In this document: one piece after another, positions 49,850-59,782 of the stretch | Position numbering within the stretch: position 1 is the first letter of the stretch | Layout of the letters: the number at the start of each line of letters is the position of its first letter | Assembly (NCBI RefSeq): GCF_040939785.1 | Contig: NZ_CP162553.1 | Coordinates: forward strand, 3,658,001 to 3,722,000 | Reading direction: 5' to 3' | Length of the DNA: 64,000 nucleotides | Source: Bradyrhizobium lupini | Lineage (GTDB): Bacteria; Pseudomonadota; Alphaproteobacteria; Rhizobiales; Xanthobacteraceae | Position numbers and translations under genes: made by a program | Notes under the pieces: model-generated | What the model was told of the DNA's origin: nothing | Seen by the model: the letters and a program-made list of their open reading frames with translations, nothing else | The model's database searches: none

Positions 49850-50563
49850 ATGCGGCCAAGCCGCCGTGCGCCCGACGAATTGCGCCCCGTGACGCTGGAG
49901 CGCGGCGTGGTCAAATATGCGGAAGGCTCGTGCCTGGTGAAATTCGGCGACACCCACGTGCTGGTCACCGCCACGCTGGAAGACCGCCTGCCGCCATGGC
50001 TGAAGGGCCAGGGCCGCGGCTGGGTCACCGCCGAATACGGCATGCTGCCGCGCGCGACCTCGGAACGCACCCGCCGCGAGGCCTCCGCCGGAAAGCAGAG
50101 CGGCCGCACCGTCGAAATCCAGCGCCTGATCGGCCGCTCGCTTCGCACCATCATCAATCTCGAAGCGCTCGGTGAGCGCCAGATCACGGTCGATTGCGAC
50201 GTGCTCCAGGCCGACGGCGGCACCCGCACCGCCTCGATCACCGGTGCCTGGGTCGCGCTCGCCGATTGCGTCAGCTGGATGAAGGCGCGCAACATGGTCA
50301 AGGCCAATGTGTTGCGCGACAACGTCGCCGCGATCTCCTGCGGCATCTACAAGGGCACGCCCGTGCTCGACCTCGACTATGCCGAGGACTCCGAAGCCGA
50401 CACCGACGCCAATTTCGTCATGACCGGCGATGGCCGCATCATCGAGGTCCAGGGCACCGCGGAACGCGAGCCATTCACGGAAGCCGAGTTCCTGGCGTTG
50501 ATAGCGCTGGCGCGCAAGGGCGTCGCGCGTCTCGTGGACTTGCAGAAACTGGCGGTAGCGTAG
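49850..50563 (+). CDS. rph: ribonuclease PH
   Basis: A 237-aa phosphorolytic 3'-exonuclease that trims tRNA 3' ends. Motifs: [19 protein letters not shown] at the start, [21 protein letters not shown], the phosphate site [26 protein letters not shown] and [20 protein letters not shown] lies 5 nt before the ATG at 49850. It is divergent from hrcA and starts the operon rph-rdgB-hemW. Confidence 0.96.
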   Translation: MRPSRRAPDELRPVTLERGVVKYAEGSCLVKFGDTHVLVTATLEDRLPPWLKGQGRGWVTAEYGMLPRATSERTRREASAGKQSGRTVEIQRLIGRSLRTIINLEALGERQITVDCDVLQADGGTRTASITGAWVALADCVSWMKARNMVKANVLRDNVAAISCGIYKGTPVLDLDYAEDSEADTDANFVMTGDGRIIEVQGTAEREPFTEAEFLALIALARKGVARLVDLQKLAVA

Positions 50564-50574
50564 TCAATAGCCCG

Positions 50575-51210
50575 ATGCACCGCCGAATCACCGGAAAGCT
50601 GGTTATCGCGACCCATAATCCCGGCAAGCTCGCCGAGATGAAGGAGCTACTCGCGCCTTACGGCATCGAAGCAGTGTCGGCCGGCGAGCTCGGCCTTCCC
50701 GAGCCGGAAGAAACCGGAAACGATTTCCGCAGCAATGCCGCGATCAAGGCGATCGCGGCGGCGCAGGCAACGAAGCTGCCGTCTTTCGCCGATGATTCCG
50801 GCATCGTGGTCGACGCGCTCGACGGCGCGCCCGGCATCTACTCGGCGCGCTGGGCCGGCCCGAACAAGGATTTTGCCGCAGCGATGGCGCAGATCGAGCG
50901 TCTGTTGCAGGAGCGCGGCGCGACCACGCCGGCCAAACGCAAGGCGCACTTCGTTTCCGCGCTCTGCGTTGCATGGCCCGACGATCATCTCGAAGAGGTC
51001 GAGGGGCGCGTCGACGGCACGCTGGTGTGGCCGCCGCGCGGCACCGCCGGCTTCGGCTACGACCCGATGTTTTTGCCCGACGGCCATAGCCGCACCTTCG
51101 GCGAGATGGAGAGCATCGAGAAGCACGGCCTGCCGCCGCTCGGTCTCGGCCTGTCGCATCGTGCCCGCGCCTTCGTGAAACTGGCGGAGATCTGCCTTGA
51201 GCCGCGCTAA
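50575..51210 (+). CDS. rdgB: non-canonical purine NTP pyrophosphatase (RdgB/HAM1)
   Basis: A 211-aa ITPase that removes dITP and XTP from the nucleotide pool. Motifs: [17 protein letters not shown] (substrate lysine), [26 protein letters not shown] and [18 protein letters not shown]. It starts 11 nt after rph and overlaps hemW by 14 nt, so the three genes are probably cotranscribed. Confidence 0.95.
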   Translation: MHRRITGKLVIATHNPGKLAEMKELLAPYGIEAVSAGELGLPEPEETGNDFRSNAAIKAIAAAQATKLPSFADDSGIVVDALDGAPGIYSARWAGPNKDFAAAMAQIERLLQERGATTPAKRKAHFVSALCVAWPDDHLEEVEGRVDGTLVWPPRGTAGFGYDPMFLPDGHSRTFGEMESIEKHGLPPLGLGLSHRARAFVKLAEICLEPR

Positions 51211-52351
51211 GGAAGCCTTCGGCGTCTACGTGCACTGGCCGTTCTGCCTGTCGAAGTGCCCCTATTGCGACTTCAACAGCCACGTTCGCCACGCCCCGAT
51301 CGACGAGCCGCGGTTTGCGTCAGCATTCGCGCGCGAAATCGCTGCGACCGCCGAGCGCGCGCCCGGACGCGAAGTCACCTCGATCTTTCTCGGCGGCGGT
51401 ACGCCCTCGCTCATGCAGCCTGCAACCGTCGGCGCTGTGCTCGACGCCATCGGCAAGCACTGGACCGTGGCGAAAGACGTCGAAGTCACGCTGGAGGCAA
51501 ACCCGACCAGCGTCGAGGCTACGCGCTTCGCCGGCTATCGCGCCGCCGGCGTCAACCGCGTCTCGCTCGGCGTGCAGGCGCTCGACGATGCCTCGCTGAA
51601 AGCGCTCGGCCGCATGCACAGCGCGCGCGAGGCCCTCGATGCCGTCGCTATCGCGCGCCGCTCGTTCGATCGCTATTCGTTCGACCTGATCTACGCCCGT
51701 CCCGACCAGACGCCCGCGATGTGGGCCGATGAATTGCGTCTCGCGATCGGCGAGGCGGCCGAGCATCTGTCGCTCTATCAATTGACGATCGAAGAAGGCA
51801 CGCCGTTCTTCGGCCTACATCAAGCCGGCAAGCTGAAGACGCCGGATGAAGCGGTCGCACGCGCGCTCTACGACGTCACGCAGGAGACCTGCGACAGGCT
51901 CGGCCTGCCCGCCTACGAGATTTCAAATCACGCGCGGCGCGGCGCCGAGTGCCGGCACAATCTGGTCTACTGGCGCGGCGAAGAATATGCCGGCATCGGC
52001 CCCGGCGCCCATGGCCGCCTCGACATCGACGGTATCAGGCACGCGACCGCCACCGAGAAGCGCCCCGAAGCCTGGCTGATGCGGGTCGAGACCAACGGCC
52101 ACGGCGTCGTCACCGACGATCTCCTCAACAGCGAAGAGCGCGCCGACGAATTCCTGCTTATGGGATTGCGCCTCGCCGAGGGCATCGACCCCGAGCGTTA
52201 CAAAGCGCTCTCCGGCCGCTCACTCGATCCCAAGCGCATCACGCTGCTGAGCGAAGAAGGTGCAATCACGGTGGATGCAACGGGACGGCTGCGCGTGACG
52301 AGCAGCGGTTTTCCGGTGCTGGACGCGGTGGTCGCGGATCTCGCGGCGTAA
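51197..52351 (+). CDS. hemW: radical SAM haem chaperone HemW (CPO-III-like)
   Basis: A 384-aa radical SAM protein. The Cys cluster is CLSKCPYC (C17, C21, C24), and GGGTPSLM and the HemW-type C-terminal domain follow. It lacks the second N-terminal features of HemN and so fits HemW, a haem-insertion chaperone, rather than coproporphyrinogen dehydrogenase. TTG at 51197, 8 nt after GGAG, is the start, inside the end of rdgB. Confidence 0.92.
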   Translation: MSRAKEAFGVYVHWPFCLSKCPYCDFNSHVRHAPIDEPRFASAFAREIAATAERAPGREVTSIFLGGGTPSLMQPATVGAVLDAIGKHWTVAKDVEVTLEANPTSVEATRFAGYRAAGVNRVSLGVQALDDASLKALGRMHSAREALDAVAIARRSFDRYSFDLIYARPDQTPAMWADELRLAIGEAAEHLSLYQLTIEEGTPFFGLHQAGKLKTPDEAVARALYDVTQETCDRLGLPAYEISNHARRGAECRHNLVYWRGEEYAGIGPGAHGRLDIDGIRHATATEKRPEAWLMRVETNGHGVVTDDLLNSEERADEFLLMGLRLAEGIDPERYKALSGRSLDPKRITLLSEEGAITVDATGRLRVTSSGFPVLDAVVADLAA

Positions 52352-52391
52352 AGTCTCTCCATCGTCGTCCTGGCGAAAGCCAGGACGACGT
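52352..52391. repeat. intergenic palindromic repeat, family B copy 3
   Basis: AAGTCTCTCC then CGTCCTGG-CGAAAG-CCAGGAC (52366-52386), identical in core to 22926 and 37990 and sharing the AGTCTCTCC lead with 22911. It lies between the convergent hemW and lipoprotein genes, where it can act as a two-way terminator-like hairpin. Confidence 0.78.
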
Positions 52392-52402
52392 CGAGGAAAC
52401 AG

Positions 52403-53656
52403 CTACGCCCCAAAGCTCTTCGGCGAGCCCGCGACCGCAACGCCGCCGCCGGTCGTGACCTTCATCACCGCCAAGCCCCGCTCATTGGTGCCGTCGGCGC
52501 GAAAGCGGAACAGGCCGTCGATGCCGGCAAAGCCGGAGGGATTGGTGAGCACGTCCGACGAAAAGCGCGTCGTGCCCTGCGTACGCGCCAGCGCGGCCAC
52601 CAGGGCGACCGCATCATAGGCAAGCGTGGCGGTGCGCACGGGCTCGGCGCCATATTTGGTGCGATAGCGGCCGGAGAAGGCGCGGAAGCCGGCCGGGTCC
52701 GGCGCGGCGTAGAGGCCGCCTTGCAAGTTGGAGCTGGCATAGACGCGCGGACTGTCCCACAGGCCGGTGCCGAGCAGCTGGATATTGCGCAGATTTGCAC
52801 CCGCCGCGCTCATCGCATCGGCGACCGAGACGACGGCGTCGCCATCATCGGCGATGAACAGCGCATCGGCGCTGCCGAGCTGCTGCGCCACGGTCCGGGC
52901 CGGCGTGGCGCGATCGGCGCCGTATTTCTCGAACGCGACGATGCGCCCTCCGCGGCGCGGCACCGCCGCCTTCACCGCGGCCTCGACCACATTGCCATAG
53001 GCATTGTCGGGCACGAGCACGGCGACGGAGCGCTTCCCGATGCTGGCGGAATATTCGACGATGCGGTTGACGTCGGACTCCGGCAGGAAGCTCAGCAGAT
53101 AGACACCGCGGCCGGCGATGCTGGAATCGGTCGAGAACGCCATCACCGGGATGCCGCGCGTGCGCGCGATCTGCGCCACCGCAGGCACCGACTGCGCGAA
53201 TAGCGGCCCCAGGATGATCTCGGAGCCCTCATCGACCGCCTGCTGCGCACTGGCCTGCGCGCCCTGCGGGCTGCCATTGTCGTCCTTGATCAGGAGCTGG
53301 ATGTTGGGATTCTGGAACTCGGCCAGCGCCATCTCGGCGGCGTTGCGCATCGACTGCGCGGCAAGGCCGGCATTGCCAGATGCCGACAACGGCAGGATCA
53401 CGGCAACCTTCACCCCGCCGGTGCCGGCGGTCGTCGCCTGTTGCGGCGGGCCGGCCGGCTGGGCCGGAGGCGGGGAGGAACTGCTGAACGGATTGGAGAA
53501 CTGGCTCAGGCTCTGCTGCACGCCGGCGCAGGCCGACAGCAGCGGCGCGCCGAGCAACAGACCGAGCGCGCTTCGCCGCGTCGCCCCTGACATCAGGGGC
53601 CCCTGAACGGGAGACTCCTCCGAAAAGGAGGATCTGGGATCACGTGGGCCCGTCAT
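52403..53656 (-). CDS. LppC/LpoA-like lipoprotein with Leu/Ile/Val-binding fold
   Basis: A 417-aa probable outer-membrane lipoprotein: lipobox LLSAC (Cys at residue 43 from 53656) after a Tat-like ATRRSALGLLLGA stretch, Pro/Ser/Gln linker, then a type I periplasmic-binding-protein fold (VKVAVILPLSASGN, IILGPLFAQSVPAVAQIARTR, VYLLSFLPESDVNRIVEY). In Enterobacteria LpoA activates PBP1A. Here only the sensor-like domain is present. ATG at 53593 is a shorter alternative start. It is divergent from rsmI, a conserved neighbourhood. Confidence 0.8.
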   Translation of the reverse strand: MTGPRDPRSSFSEESPVQGPLMSGATRRSALGLLLGAPLLSACAGVQQSLSQFSNPFSSSSPPPAQPAGPPQQATTAGTGGVKVAVILPLSASGNAGLAAQSMRNAAEMALAEFQNPNIQLLIKDDNGSPQGAQASAQQAVDEGSEIILGPLFAQSVPAVAQIARTRGIPVMAFSTDSSIAGRGVYLLSFLPESDVNRIVEYSASIGKRSVAVLVPDNAYGNVVEAAVKAAVPRRGGRIVAFEKYGADRATPARTVAQQLGSADALFIADDGDAVVSVADAMSAAGANLRNIQLLGTGLWDSPRVYASSNLQGGLYAAPDPAGFRAFSGRYRTKYGAEPVRTATLAYDAVALVAALARTQGTTRFSSDVLTNPSGFAGIDGLFRFRADGTNERGLAVMKVTTGGGVAVAGSPKSFGA

Positions 53657-54001
53657 GACAGTTTCTCTTCCGACCGACCGTCGCCAGCCGGTCACGACAT
53701 TCTTTCCACGACACCGGCCATGGATTCAGGCATATTGTCGGCAAATAGTTAACTCAAACAAAAGGATAATGCCCGCTTAACGCGGCTTCCTCTCAAGTTC
53801 TGGCTAGCTGTCCGCCGTCCGTCACCCAGCATCAAGGCGGCGTTTCCGCCGCGAATATGGCGCTGACGCTTCATTCCCTGGGGAATGTGATGCCGAATGG
53901 ATCACATTCCAGTCCTGCCTCGCCCCTTGCCTCGCCCAGGCACGATCTTTTTCCGGGGACCGGTTCCCAGCCCCGGGGATCATACCTAAGTTCGTCTGAT
54001 T
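53657..54001. other. divergent intergenic region lpoA-like/rsmI, A+T-rich then with nested inverted repeats
   Basis: The left part (about 53725-53790) is unusually A+T-rich for this genome (gttaactcaaacaaaagg), a likely promoter area. Farther right two overlapping inverted repeats share one arm (53871-53910). No coding frame is supported: the frames present are antisense or Arg/Pro-rich. Confidence 0.55.
53871..53910 (+). promoter_or_regulatory. pair of mutually exclusive hairpins before rsmI
   Basis: GGAATGTGAT (53882-53891) and ATCACATTCC (53901-53910) form a perfect 10-bp inverted repeat with a 9-nt spacer. The left arm also pairs with CATTCCC just upstream (53872-53878 with 53881-53887). 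Both hairpins cannot form at once. They lie about 90 nt before the rsmI start. There is no T-run after either, so a terminator is not evident. A protein-binding operator is as likely. Confidence 0.4.
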
Positions 54002-54952
54002 ATGCGCGCAAAGCCGTCCCCGACAAACACACCTGAGACGACGGAGGCCGCCTCGCGCGGTTTCTCCGTCGACGCCCATCGGCTTGTCGCGCCGAAGGCC
54101 GCGCCTGGCCTGCACCTGGTGGCGACCCCCATCGGCAATCTCGGTGACATCACGCTGCGGGCGCTGCAGACCCTCGCCGGGGTCGACGTCATCGCCTGCG
54201 AGGACACCCGCATCACGCGGCGTCTGACCGAGCGCTACGACATCTCTGCGCAGCTCAAGCAGTATCACGAGCACAACGCTGAAGCGGCCCGTCCGAAGAT
54301 CCTGGAGCGGCTTTCGCAGGGCGGCTCGATCGCGCTGGTGTCGGATGCCGGCACGCCGTTGATCTCGGACCCCGGCTACAAGCTGGTGCGCGAGGTCTGC
54401 GCCGCCGGCCACGCGGTCTACGCGCTGCCCGGCCCGTCCTCGGTGCTGGCGGCGCTATCGGTCGCAGCGCTGCCGACCGACCGCTTCTTCTTCGAAGGCT
54501 TTCTGCCTTCGAAATCCGCCGCGCGAAAGTCGCGCGTGGCCGAGCTTGCGCGCATCGATGCGACGCTGGTGATGTTCGATTCCGGCAACCGCGTGCAGGA
54601 CACGCTCGCCGAGCTCGCCGAGATCATGGGGACCCGGGAAGCCGCGATTTGCCGCGAGCTGACCAAACTGCACGAGCAGATTTCGCGCGCGACGCTGCGT
54701 GAGCTGGCGCGCGATGCCGACACGCTGGAGACGCGCGGCGAATTCGTGCTGGTGATCGCTCCGCCTGCGGCGGATGCCGAGATGCTGACATCGGATGCGC
54801 TCGACGACGTCCTGCGTGAGCAGCTTGCCGCGAACAGCGTCAAGGATGCGGTGGCGCATGCGGTCGCCCTCTCGGGCCGGCCGCGCCGCGAGGTCTATGC
54901 CCGCGCGCTTGAGCTTGCCAAAGATCTGCGGGGCGGCGATGGCGAAGACTGA
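54002..54952 (+). CDS. rsmI: 16S rRNA (cytidine(1402)-2'-O)-methyltransferase
   Basis: A 316-aa tetrapyrrole-methylase-fold enzyme that 2'-O-methylates C1402 of 16S rRNA. Motifs: [89 protein letters not shown] Pro/Arg-rich N-terminal tail of about 30 residues precedes the domain. The Shine-Dalgarno is weak. It overlaps yraN by 14 nt. Confidence 0.94.
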   Translation: MRAKPSPTNTPETTEAASRGFSVDAHRLVAPKAAPGLHLVATPIGNLGDITLRALQTLAGVDVIACEDTRITRRLTERYDISAQLKQYHEHNAEAARPKILERLSQGGSIALVSDAGTPLISDPGYKLVREVCAAGHAVYALPGPSSVLAALSVAALPTDRFFFEGFLPSKSAARKSRVAELARIDATLVMFDSGNRVQDTLAELAEIMGTREAAICRELTKLHEQISRATLRELARDADTLETRGEFVLVIAPPAADAEMLTSDALDDVLREQLAANSVKDAVAHAVALSGRPRREVYARALELAKDLRGGDGED

Positions 54953-55340
54953 CGTCCCGTCGGAACCGAAAATCGCCTCGCCCGAGCGCGTCGCCGCGTT
55001 CCACACCGGCATCTCTGCGGAAAGCCGCGCTGCGGCTTATCTCATGGCCAAGGGCTACCGCATCCTCGCCAAACGTTACCGCACGCCGCATGGCGAGATC
55101 GACATCGTGGCGCGCCGCCGCAATTTGATCGCCTTCGTCGAGGTCAAGGCGCGCGCGACGCTGGACGACGCCGCCTTCGCCGTGACGCCGCGCCAGCAGC
55201 AGCGCATCATCGATGCCGCGCAAGGCTGGCTCGTCGCGCATCCCGAGCATGCGGAATTTGAAATGCGATTCGATGCCATGCTGATTGCGCCGAAACGACT
55301 TCCACGCCATGTGTTGGCGGCATTCGACGCCTCGACCTGA
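54939..55340 (+). CDS. yraN: YraN/UPF0102 family nuclease-fold protein
   Basis: A 133-aa protein of the PD-(D/E)XK-like UPF0102 family: [22 protein letters not shown], then [21 protein letters not shown], with the acidic and Glu-x-Lys residues (D in GEID, EVK) of the nuclease core retained. The biological role is unknown. It overlaps the end of rsmI and precedes gshB by 10 nt, so the three form an operon. Confidence 0.9.
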   Translation: MAKTDVPSEPKIASPERVAAFHTGISAESRAAAYLMAKGYRILAKRYRTPHGEIDIVARRRNLIAFVEVKARATLDDAAFAVTPRQQQRIIDAAQGWLVAHPEHAEFEMRFDAMLIAPKRLPRHVLAAFDAST

Positions 55341-55350
55341 AAGGCAGACC

Positions 55351-56295
55351 ATGAAACTGAACGTCGCCGTCCAGATGGACCCCATCGCCCGCATCAACAT
55401 CAAGGGCGATTCCACCTTTGCGCTGCTCCTGGAGGCGCAGAAGCGCGGCCACGGCCTGTCCTATTACACGCCCGACAAGCTCTCGATGGTCGGCGAGGAA
55501 ATCGTCGCTCCGGTTCAGCTGCTCACCGTGCGCGACGAGCCCGGCAATCATTTCACCCTGGGCGAACCCAGGCGCGAGGCGCTCAACAGCTTCGACGTGG
55601 TGTTGCTGCGCCAGGATCCGCCGTTCGACCTCGCCTACATCACCTCGACGCACCTTCTCGAACGCATCCATCCGAAGACACTCGTCGTCAATGACCCCGC
55701 ATCGGTGCGCAACGCGCCGGAAAAGCTGTTCGTGATGAACTTCCCGCAGCTGATGCCACCGACGCTGATCTCGCGCGACCTCGACGAGATCAACGCGTTT
55801 CGCGACAGGCATGGCGCCGTCGTCATGAAGCCGCTGCACGGCCATGGCGGCGCTGCGGTGTTCCGCGTGATGCCGCAGGACATGAATTTCGGCTCGCTGT
55901 TCGACATGTTCTCCGTGACGTTCAAGGAAGCCTGGGTGATCCAGCAGTTCATCCCCGAGGTAAAGCACGGCGACAAGCGCATCATCCTGATCAACGGCGA
56001 GTTCGCCGGCGCGGTGAATCGCGTGCCGGCCACGGACGACCTCCGCTCCAACATGGTGCGCGGCGGCGCAGCGCAGGAGACCGAGCTCACGCCGCGCGAG
56101 CGCGAGATCTGCGCCACCGTCGGCCCGGCGCTGCGCGAGCGCGGGCTGTTGTTCGTCGGCATCGACGTCATCAACGGCAACCTCACCGAGATCAACGTGA
56201 CCTCGCCGACCGGCATCCGCGCCATCGCGCGGCTCGGCGGACCGGACGTTGCCGCAAAGCTCTGGGACGTGATCGAGCAAAAGCGCGCGAAGTAG
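55351..56295 (+). CDS. gshB: glutathione synthetase
   Basis: A 314-aa ATP-grasp enzyme adding glycine to gamma-glutamylcysteine. It begins [20 protein letters not shown], and has [14 protein letters not shown], the ATP site [15 protein letters not shown] and the metal/substrate site [19 protein letters not shown] ending ([20 protein letters not shown]). It is the last gene of the rsmI-yraN-gshB transcript; a palindromic repeat follows. Confidence 0.97.
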   Translation: MKLNVAVQMDPIARINIKGDSTFALLLEAQKRGHGLSYYTPDKLSMVGEEIVAPVQLLTVRDEPGNHFTLGEPRREALNSFDVVLLRQDPPFDLAYITSTHLLERIHPKTLVVNDPASVRNAPEKLFVMNFPQLMPPTLISRDLDEINAFRDRHGAVVMKPLHGHGGAAVFRVMPQDMNFGSLFDMFSVTFKEAWVIQQFIPEVKHGDKRIILINGEFAGAVNRVPATDDLRSNMVRGGAAQETELTPREREICATVGPALRERGLLFVGIDVINGNLTEINVTSPTGIRAIARLGGPDVAAKLWDVIEQKRAK

Positions 56296-56304
56296 CCGCC
56301 GGCC

Positions 56305-56390
56305 CGTAGCCCGGATGGAGCGCAGCGAAATCCGGGATGCCACATCATGTTCAGCGGCCCCGGATTGCGCTTCGCTCCATCCAGGCTACG
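56305..56390. repeat. intergenic palindromic repeat, family F
   Basis: CGTAGCCCGGATGGAGC…GCGAAATCCGGG on the left and CCCCGGATTGCGCTTCGCTCC…GGCTACG on the right form a long imperfect hairpin just after gshB. This repeat type is frequent between proteobacterial genes and may terminate the operon. Confidence 0.82.
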
Positions 56391-56658
56391 TAATGCATGC
56401 GCGGCATCACCCCACACACCACTAACCACCCATTTACCATGACGCCGCGCGCATCATTCGAACGCAGTGGCCGCACTGCGTGAAACTACGGGGCCAGTGG
56501 CCGACCGGCTAACGCGACGTTCACCATCTGCCGAAAGACCACAGTGCGGCCGTCGATCACATTCGGCCTCGCAACACCACTTATACTTTTGCTGCCTACT
56601 CATCGACACGGGGACCCGCCAGGTGCGGTTCGAGTACCCTGCGTAAGAGTAGAGGCGT
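56391..56658. other. upstream region of the Tad operon
   Basis: No pilin-like gene or other frame is supported here. An imperfect hairpin site CGCAGTG-GCCG-CACTGCG lies at 56463-56480, and a T/A-rich stretch (ccacttatacttttgctg) at about 56575-56595 could be a promoter, followed by GAGG 4 nt before the cpaB ATG. Confidence 0.45.
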
Positions 56659-57462
56659 ATGAACACCGCACGCATTGTCGTTCTCGTCATCGCGCTGGGC
56701 GCCGGCGGCGTCGCTGCGTATCTGGCGAGCGGCTATGACAATAAGCCCGCGCCCGTTCTCCCCGTCGCCGAGAAGCTGCCGACGGTCGAGGTCCTGGTCG
56801 CCAAGAATGACATTCAGCTCGGTCAAGCCGTGAAGCCCGAGGACCTGCAATGGCAGCTCTGGCCGGCGGCGACCGCGAGCAGCGCCTTCATCCGCCGCGA
56901 CAACAGGCCCGAGGCGCAGATCCAGATTGCAGGCTCGATCGCACGCGTGCCGTTGATGCAGGGCGAGCCAATCCGCGAGCAGAAGCTGGTCAGGGCCGAC
57001 GGCTCCGGCTTCATGGCCGCGATCCTGCCGTCGGGCATGCGCGCCGTCTCCACCGAGATTTCAGCCGAGACTGCCGCCGGCGGCTTCATCCTGCCGAATG
57101 ACCGCGTCGACATCATGCTGACCCGCCGCCTGAAGAATCCTGACGGGGCCGCCGGTAACGACCTCATCCTATCCGAAGCGATCCTGACCAATATCCGCGT
57201 GCTCGCGATCGACCAGGCGCCGAAGGAAAAGGACGGCCAGAACGCCGTCGTCGGCAGGACCGTCACGCTCGAGCTTAAACCCGACCAGGTCGCCGCGCTA
57301 TCGGCAGCGCGCCAGGGCGGCACGCTGACACTCGCGCTGCGCAGCATCGTCGATGCCAACTCGGTCGACAGCACGCCCGAGGACCAGGCGAGCAAGCGGT
57401 CCGGCGGGGTCAACGTGATCCGCTACGGCGTACAGGCGCGGCAACTGACGTCACAGAAGTGA
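56659..57462 (+). CDS. cpaB: Flp pilus assembly protein CpaB (RcpC)
   Basis: A 267-aa periplasmic Tad component. It has an N-terminal membrane anchor (residues 4-24), a SAF domain (VLVAKNDIQLGQAVKPEDLQ, then LMQGEPIREQKLVRAD) and the RcpC/CpaB domain (GMRAVSTEISAETAAGGFIL, PNDRVDIMLTRR). It stabilises the secretin. It is the first gene of cpaBCDE. Confidence 0.93.
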   Translation: MNTARIVVLVIALGAGGVAAYLASGYDNKPAPVLPVAEKLPTVEVLVAKNDIQLGQAVKPEDLQWQLWPAATASSAFIRRDNRPEAQIQIAGSIARVPLMQGEPIREQKLVRADGSGFMAAILPSGMRAVSTEISAETAAGGFILPNDRVDIMLTRRLKNPDGAAGNDLILSEAILTNIRVLAIDQAPKEKDGQNAVVGRTVTLELKPDQVAALSAARQGGTLTLALRSIVDANSVDSTPEDQASKRSGGVNVIRYGVQARQLTSQK

Positions 57463-57469
57463 TGGGGAC

Positions 57470-58990
57470 ATGATGAACTACGGGGATGATCGGACGGGCA
57501 TGCGCATTCGGGGGAATCGCGCGCGCTCGTTCTGGACGGGGACGATGCTGACCCTGGGGCTCCTCGCAGCCCCCGATGTCGTCAGCGCCGCAGATGCGCC
57601 GGTCGGCGACCAGGCGCCGATGCAGGCAGCCGATCTCGATGTTTCGCCGGTCGGGACGATCGCGCCGGCGAAGACGCGCTTCCTGTCGCTCGGCGTCGGC
57701 AAGTCCGCCGTCATCGACCTGCCGCGCGACGTCAAGGACGTGCTGGTCGCCGATCCCAAGATCGCCAATGCCGTGATCCGCTCGGCCCAACGCGCCTATA
57801 TCATCGGCGGACAGGTCGGCCAGACCAACGTCGTGTTCTTCGCCGCCGACGGCCAGCAGGTCGCCGCCTACGATATCGCGGTGAAGCGCGATCTCAACGG
57901 CATGCGCACGGCGCTGCGCCAGTCGCTGCCGGGCGTGCAGATCGAAGGCGTCGGCGACAGCGTGATGCTGACAGGCTCGGTGTCGAGCCCGGTCGAGGCC
58001 CAGCAGGCCGGCGACGTCGCCGCGAAACTGGTCGGCGGCTCCGACAAGGTGGTCAATAACATCATCGTGCGCGGCCGCGACCAGGTGATGCTCAAGGTCG
58101 TCGTCGGCGAAGTGCGCCGCGATATCGTCAAGCAGTTGGGCGTCGATCTCAGCGCCAGTCTGAACGCCGGCACCGCGGTGGTGAACTTCAACAATTCCAA
58201 CCCGTTCTCGGTCAGCGGCGGACCGATCGTCAGCAACAACGGATTAGGTGTCGCCGGTCTCACCAAAGGCTTCGCGACCGTCAGCGCCACGATGCGCGCG
58301 ATGGAAAGTGCCGGTGTCATGCGCACGCTCGCCGAGCCGAGCCTGACCGCGATCTCCGGCGAATCCGCCACCTTCATCGCCGGCGGCGAATTCCCCATTC
58401 CCTCGGGCTATGCCTGCGATCCCGTCACCCACGTTTGCACCACCCAGATCACCTACAAGAAGTTCGGCATCTCCCTGAACTTCACCCCGGTCGTGCTGAG
58501 CGAGGGACGGATCAGCCTGCGGGTGATGACCGAGGTGTCCGAGCTGTCGAACCAAAGCGCCATCACGGTGACCCAGGCGCTGTCGTCGAGCTCGACCAAC
58601 TCGATCACCATCCCCTCGATCCAGACCCGTCGCGCCGAAACGACGCTGGAAATTCCCTCGGGCGGTTCGATGGCCATGGCCGGCCTGATCCAGCAGCAGA
58701 CCAAACAGGCGATCAACGGCCTGCCCGGCGTCGACCAGGTACCGATCATCGGCGCGCTGTTCCGCAGCCAGGACTTCGTCAACAACGAGACCGAGCTGAT
58801 GGTGATCGTGACGCCTTATGTGGTGCGCGCGGTGGCTCAGAAGGAACTGTCCCGGCCCGACGACGGCTTCGCCCCGGCGTCTGACGCCCAGACGGCGCTG
58901 CTCGGTCGCATGAACCGCCTCTATGGCGTCGCGCGCCGCGTCGATCCGATCGCGGGCACGCCCGGCGATTTCGGCTTCATCATCGACTGA
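57470..58990 (+). CDS. cpaC: Flp pilus outer-membrane secretin CpaC (RcpA)
   Basis: A 506-aa secretin. A signal peptide with a long n-region (to about residue 42) is followed by the N-terminal N0/BON-like domain (FLSLGVGKSAVIDLPRDVKD), a second BON domain (VMLTGSVSSPVEAQQAGDVA) and the secretin channel (VTQALSSSSTNSITIPSIQT, PIIGALFRSQDFVNNETELM followed by VIVTPYVVR). Start at 57470, or the ATG at 57473 three bases on. Confidence 0.94.
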   Translation: MMNYGDDRTGMRIRGNRARSFWTGTMLTLGLLAAPDVVSAADAPVGDQAPMQAADLDVSPVGTIAPAKTRFLSLGVGKSAVIDLPRDVKDVLVADPKIANAVIRSAQRAYIIGGQVGQTNVVFFAADGQQVAAYDIAVKRDLNGMRTALRQSLPGVQIEGVGDSVMLTGSVSSPVEAQQAGDVAAKLVGGSDKVVNNIIVRGRDQVMLKVVVGEVRRDIVKQLGVDLSASLNAGTAVVNFNNSNPFSVSGGPIVSNNGLGVAGLTKGFATVSATMRAMESAGVMRTLAEPSLTAISGESATFIAGGEFPIPSGYACDPVTHVCTTQITYKKFGISLNFTPVVLSEGRISLRVMTEVSELSNQSAITVTQALSSSSTNSITIPSIQTRRAETTLEIPSGGSMAMAGLIQQQTKQAINGLPGVDQVPIIGALFRSQDFVNNETELMVIVTPYVVRAVAQKELSRPDDGFAPASDAQTALLGRMNRLYGVARRVDPIAGTPGDFGFIID

Positions 58991-59047
58991 CGACGAACGG
59001 ACAGCCTGAGGAACGGGGCAAGAGACGGGGCACGAGGGGATGAAGCG

Positions 59048-59782
59048 ATGACGAAGACCATGGCCGATCGACGTCGCGGGTTGAGCGTCGCGCTGGCACT
59101 GACGGGGCTCTCCGTCATGCTGGGCGCCTGCAACACCACCGGCGAGATCGTCACCCAGACGGTGCCGACCGACTATCGCCAGCGTCACCCGATCGCGGTC
59201 GAGGAAGCCAAGAAGTCGATCGTGATATTCGTCGGCAAGGCTCGCGGCGGCCTCTCGGCCGCGCAGCACGCGGACGTCGCCGGCATTGCCCGGGACTGGG
59301 TGCGCGAAGGCACCGGCTCGGTCGTGGTCGACGTCCCGGTCAACGCGGCGAATTCGCGCGCGGCGGCGGCGACCTATCACGAGATCCGTTCCGTGCTCGC
59401 ATCCGTCGGCGTGCCATCGCGTGCCATCGTCCAGCATCCCTATCAGCCCGAGGATCCAGGGCTGCTGCCCACCATCCGCCTGAGCTATTCCCGGATCGCC
59501 GCGGTCGCCGGCCCCTGCGGGCTGTGGCCGGAAGATATCGGCCCCTCCATCCTCGACCCCGGCTACAACGAGAACCGGCCCTATTTCAATCTGGGCTGCG
59601 CCAGCCAGCGCAACCTCGCGGCCATGATCGACAATCCGGCCGACCTGGAGCAGCCGCGGTCCGAGACGCCGGTCTATAACGCACGGCGTGACATGGCCTT
59701 CGAGCGCTATCGCAAGGGCACGCCGATCGCGAGCAGCAATCCAGACGCCGACAAGGCCAAACTCAGCGATACAGGCAGATGA
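59048..59782 (+). CDS. cpaD: Flp pilus lipoprotein CpaD
   Basis: A 244-aa protein with a lipoprotein signal (lipobox MLGAC, Cys near residue 28 followed by NTTG). The CpaD family core: RHPIAVEEAKKSIVIFVGKA, ARGGLSAAQHADVAGIARDW, CGLWPEDIGPSI and NLGCASQRNLAAMIDNPADL. It helps secretin assembly. Four-base overlap with cpaE. Confidence 0.92.
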   Translation: MTKTMADRRRGLSVALALTGLSVMLGACNTTGEIVTQTVPTDYRQRHPIAVEEAKKSIVIFVGKARGGLSAAQHADVAGIARDWVREGTGSVVVDVPVNAANSRAAAATYHEIRSVLASVGVPSRAIVQHPYQPEDPGLLPTIRLSYSRIAAVAGPCGLWPEDIGPSILDPGYNENRPYFNLGCASQRNLAAMIDNPADLEQPRSETPVYNARRDMAFERYRKGTPIASSNPDADKAKLSDTGR

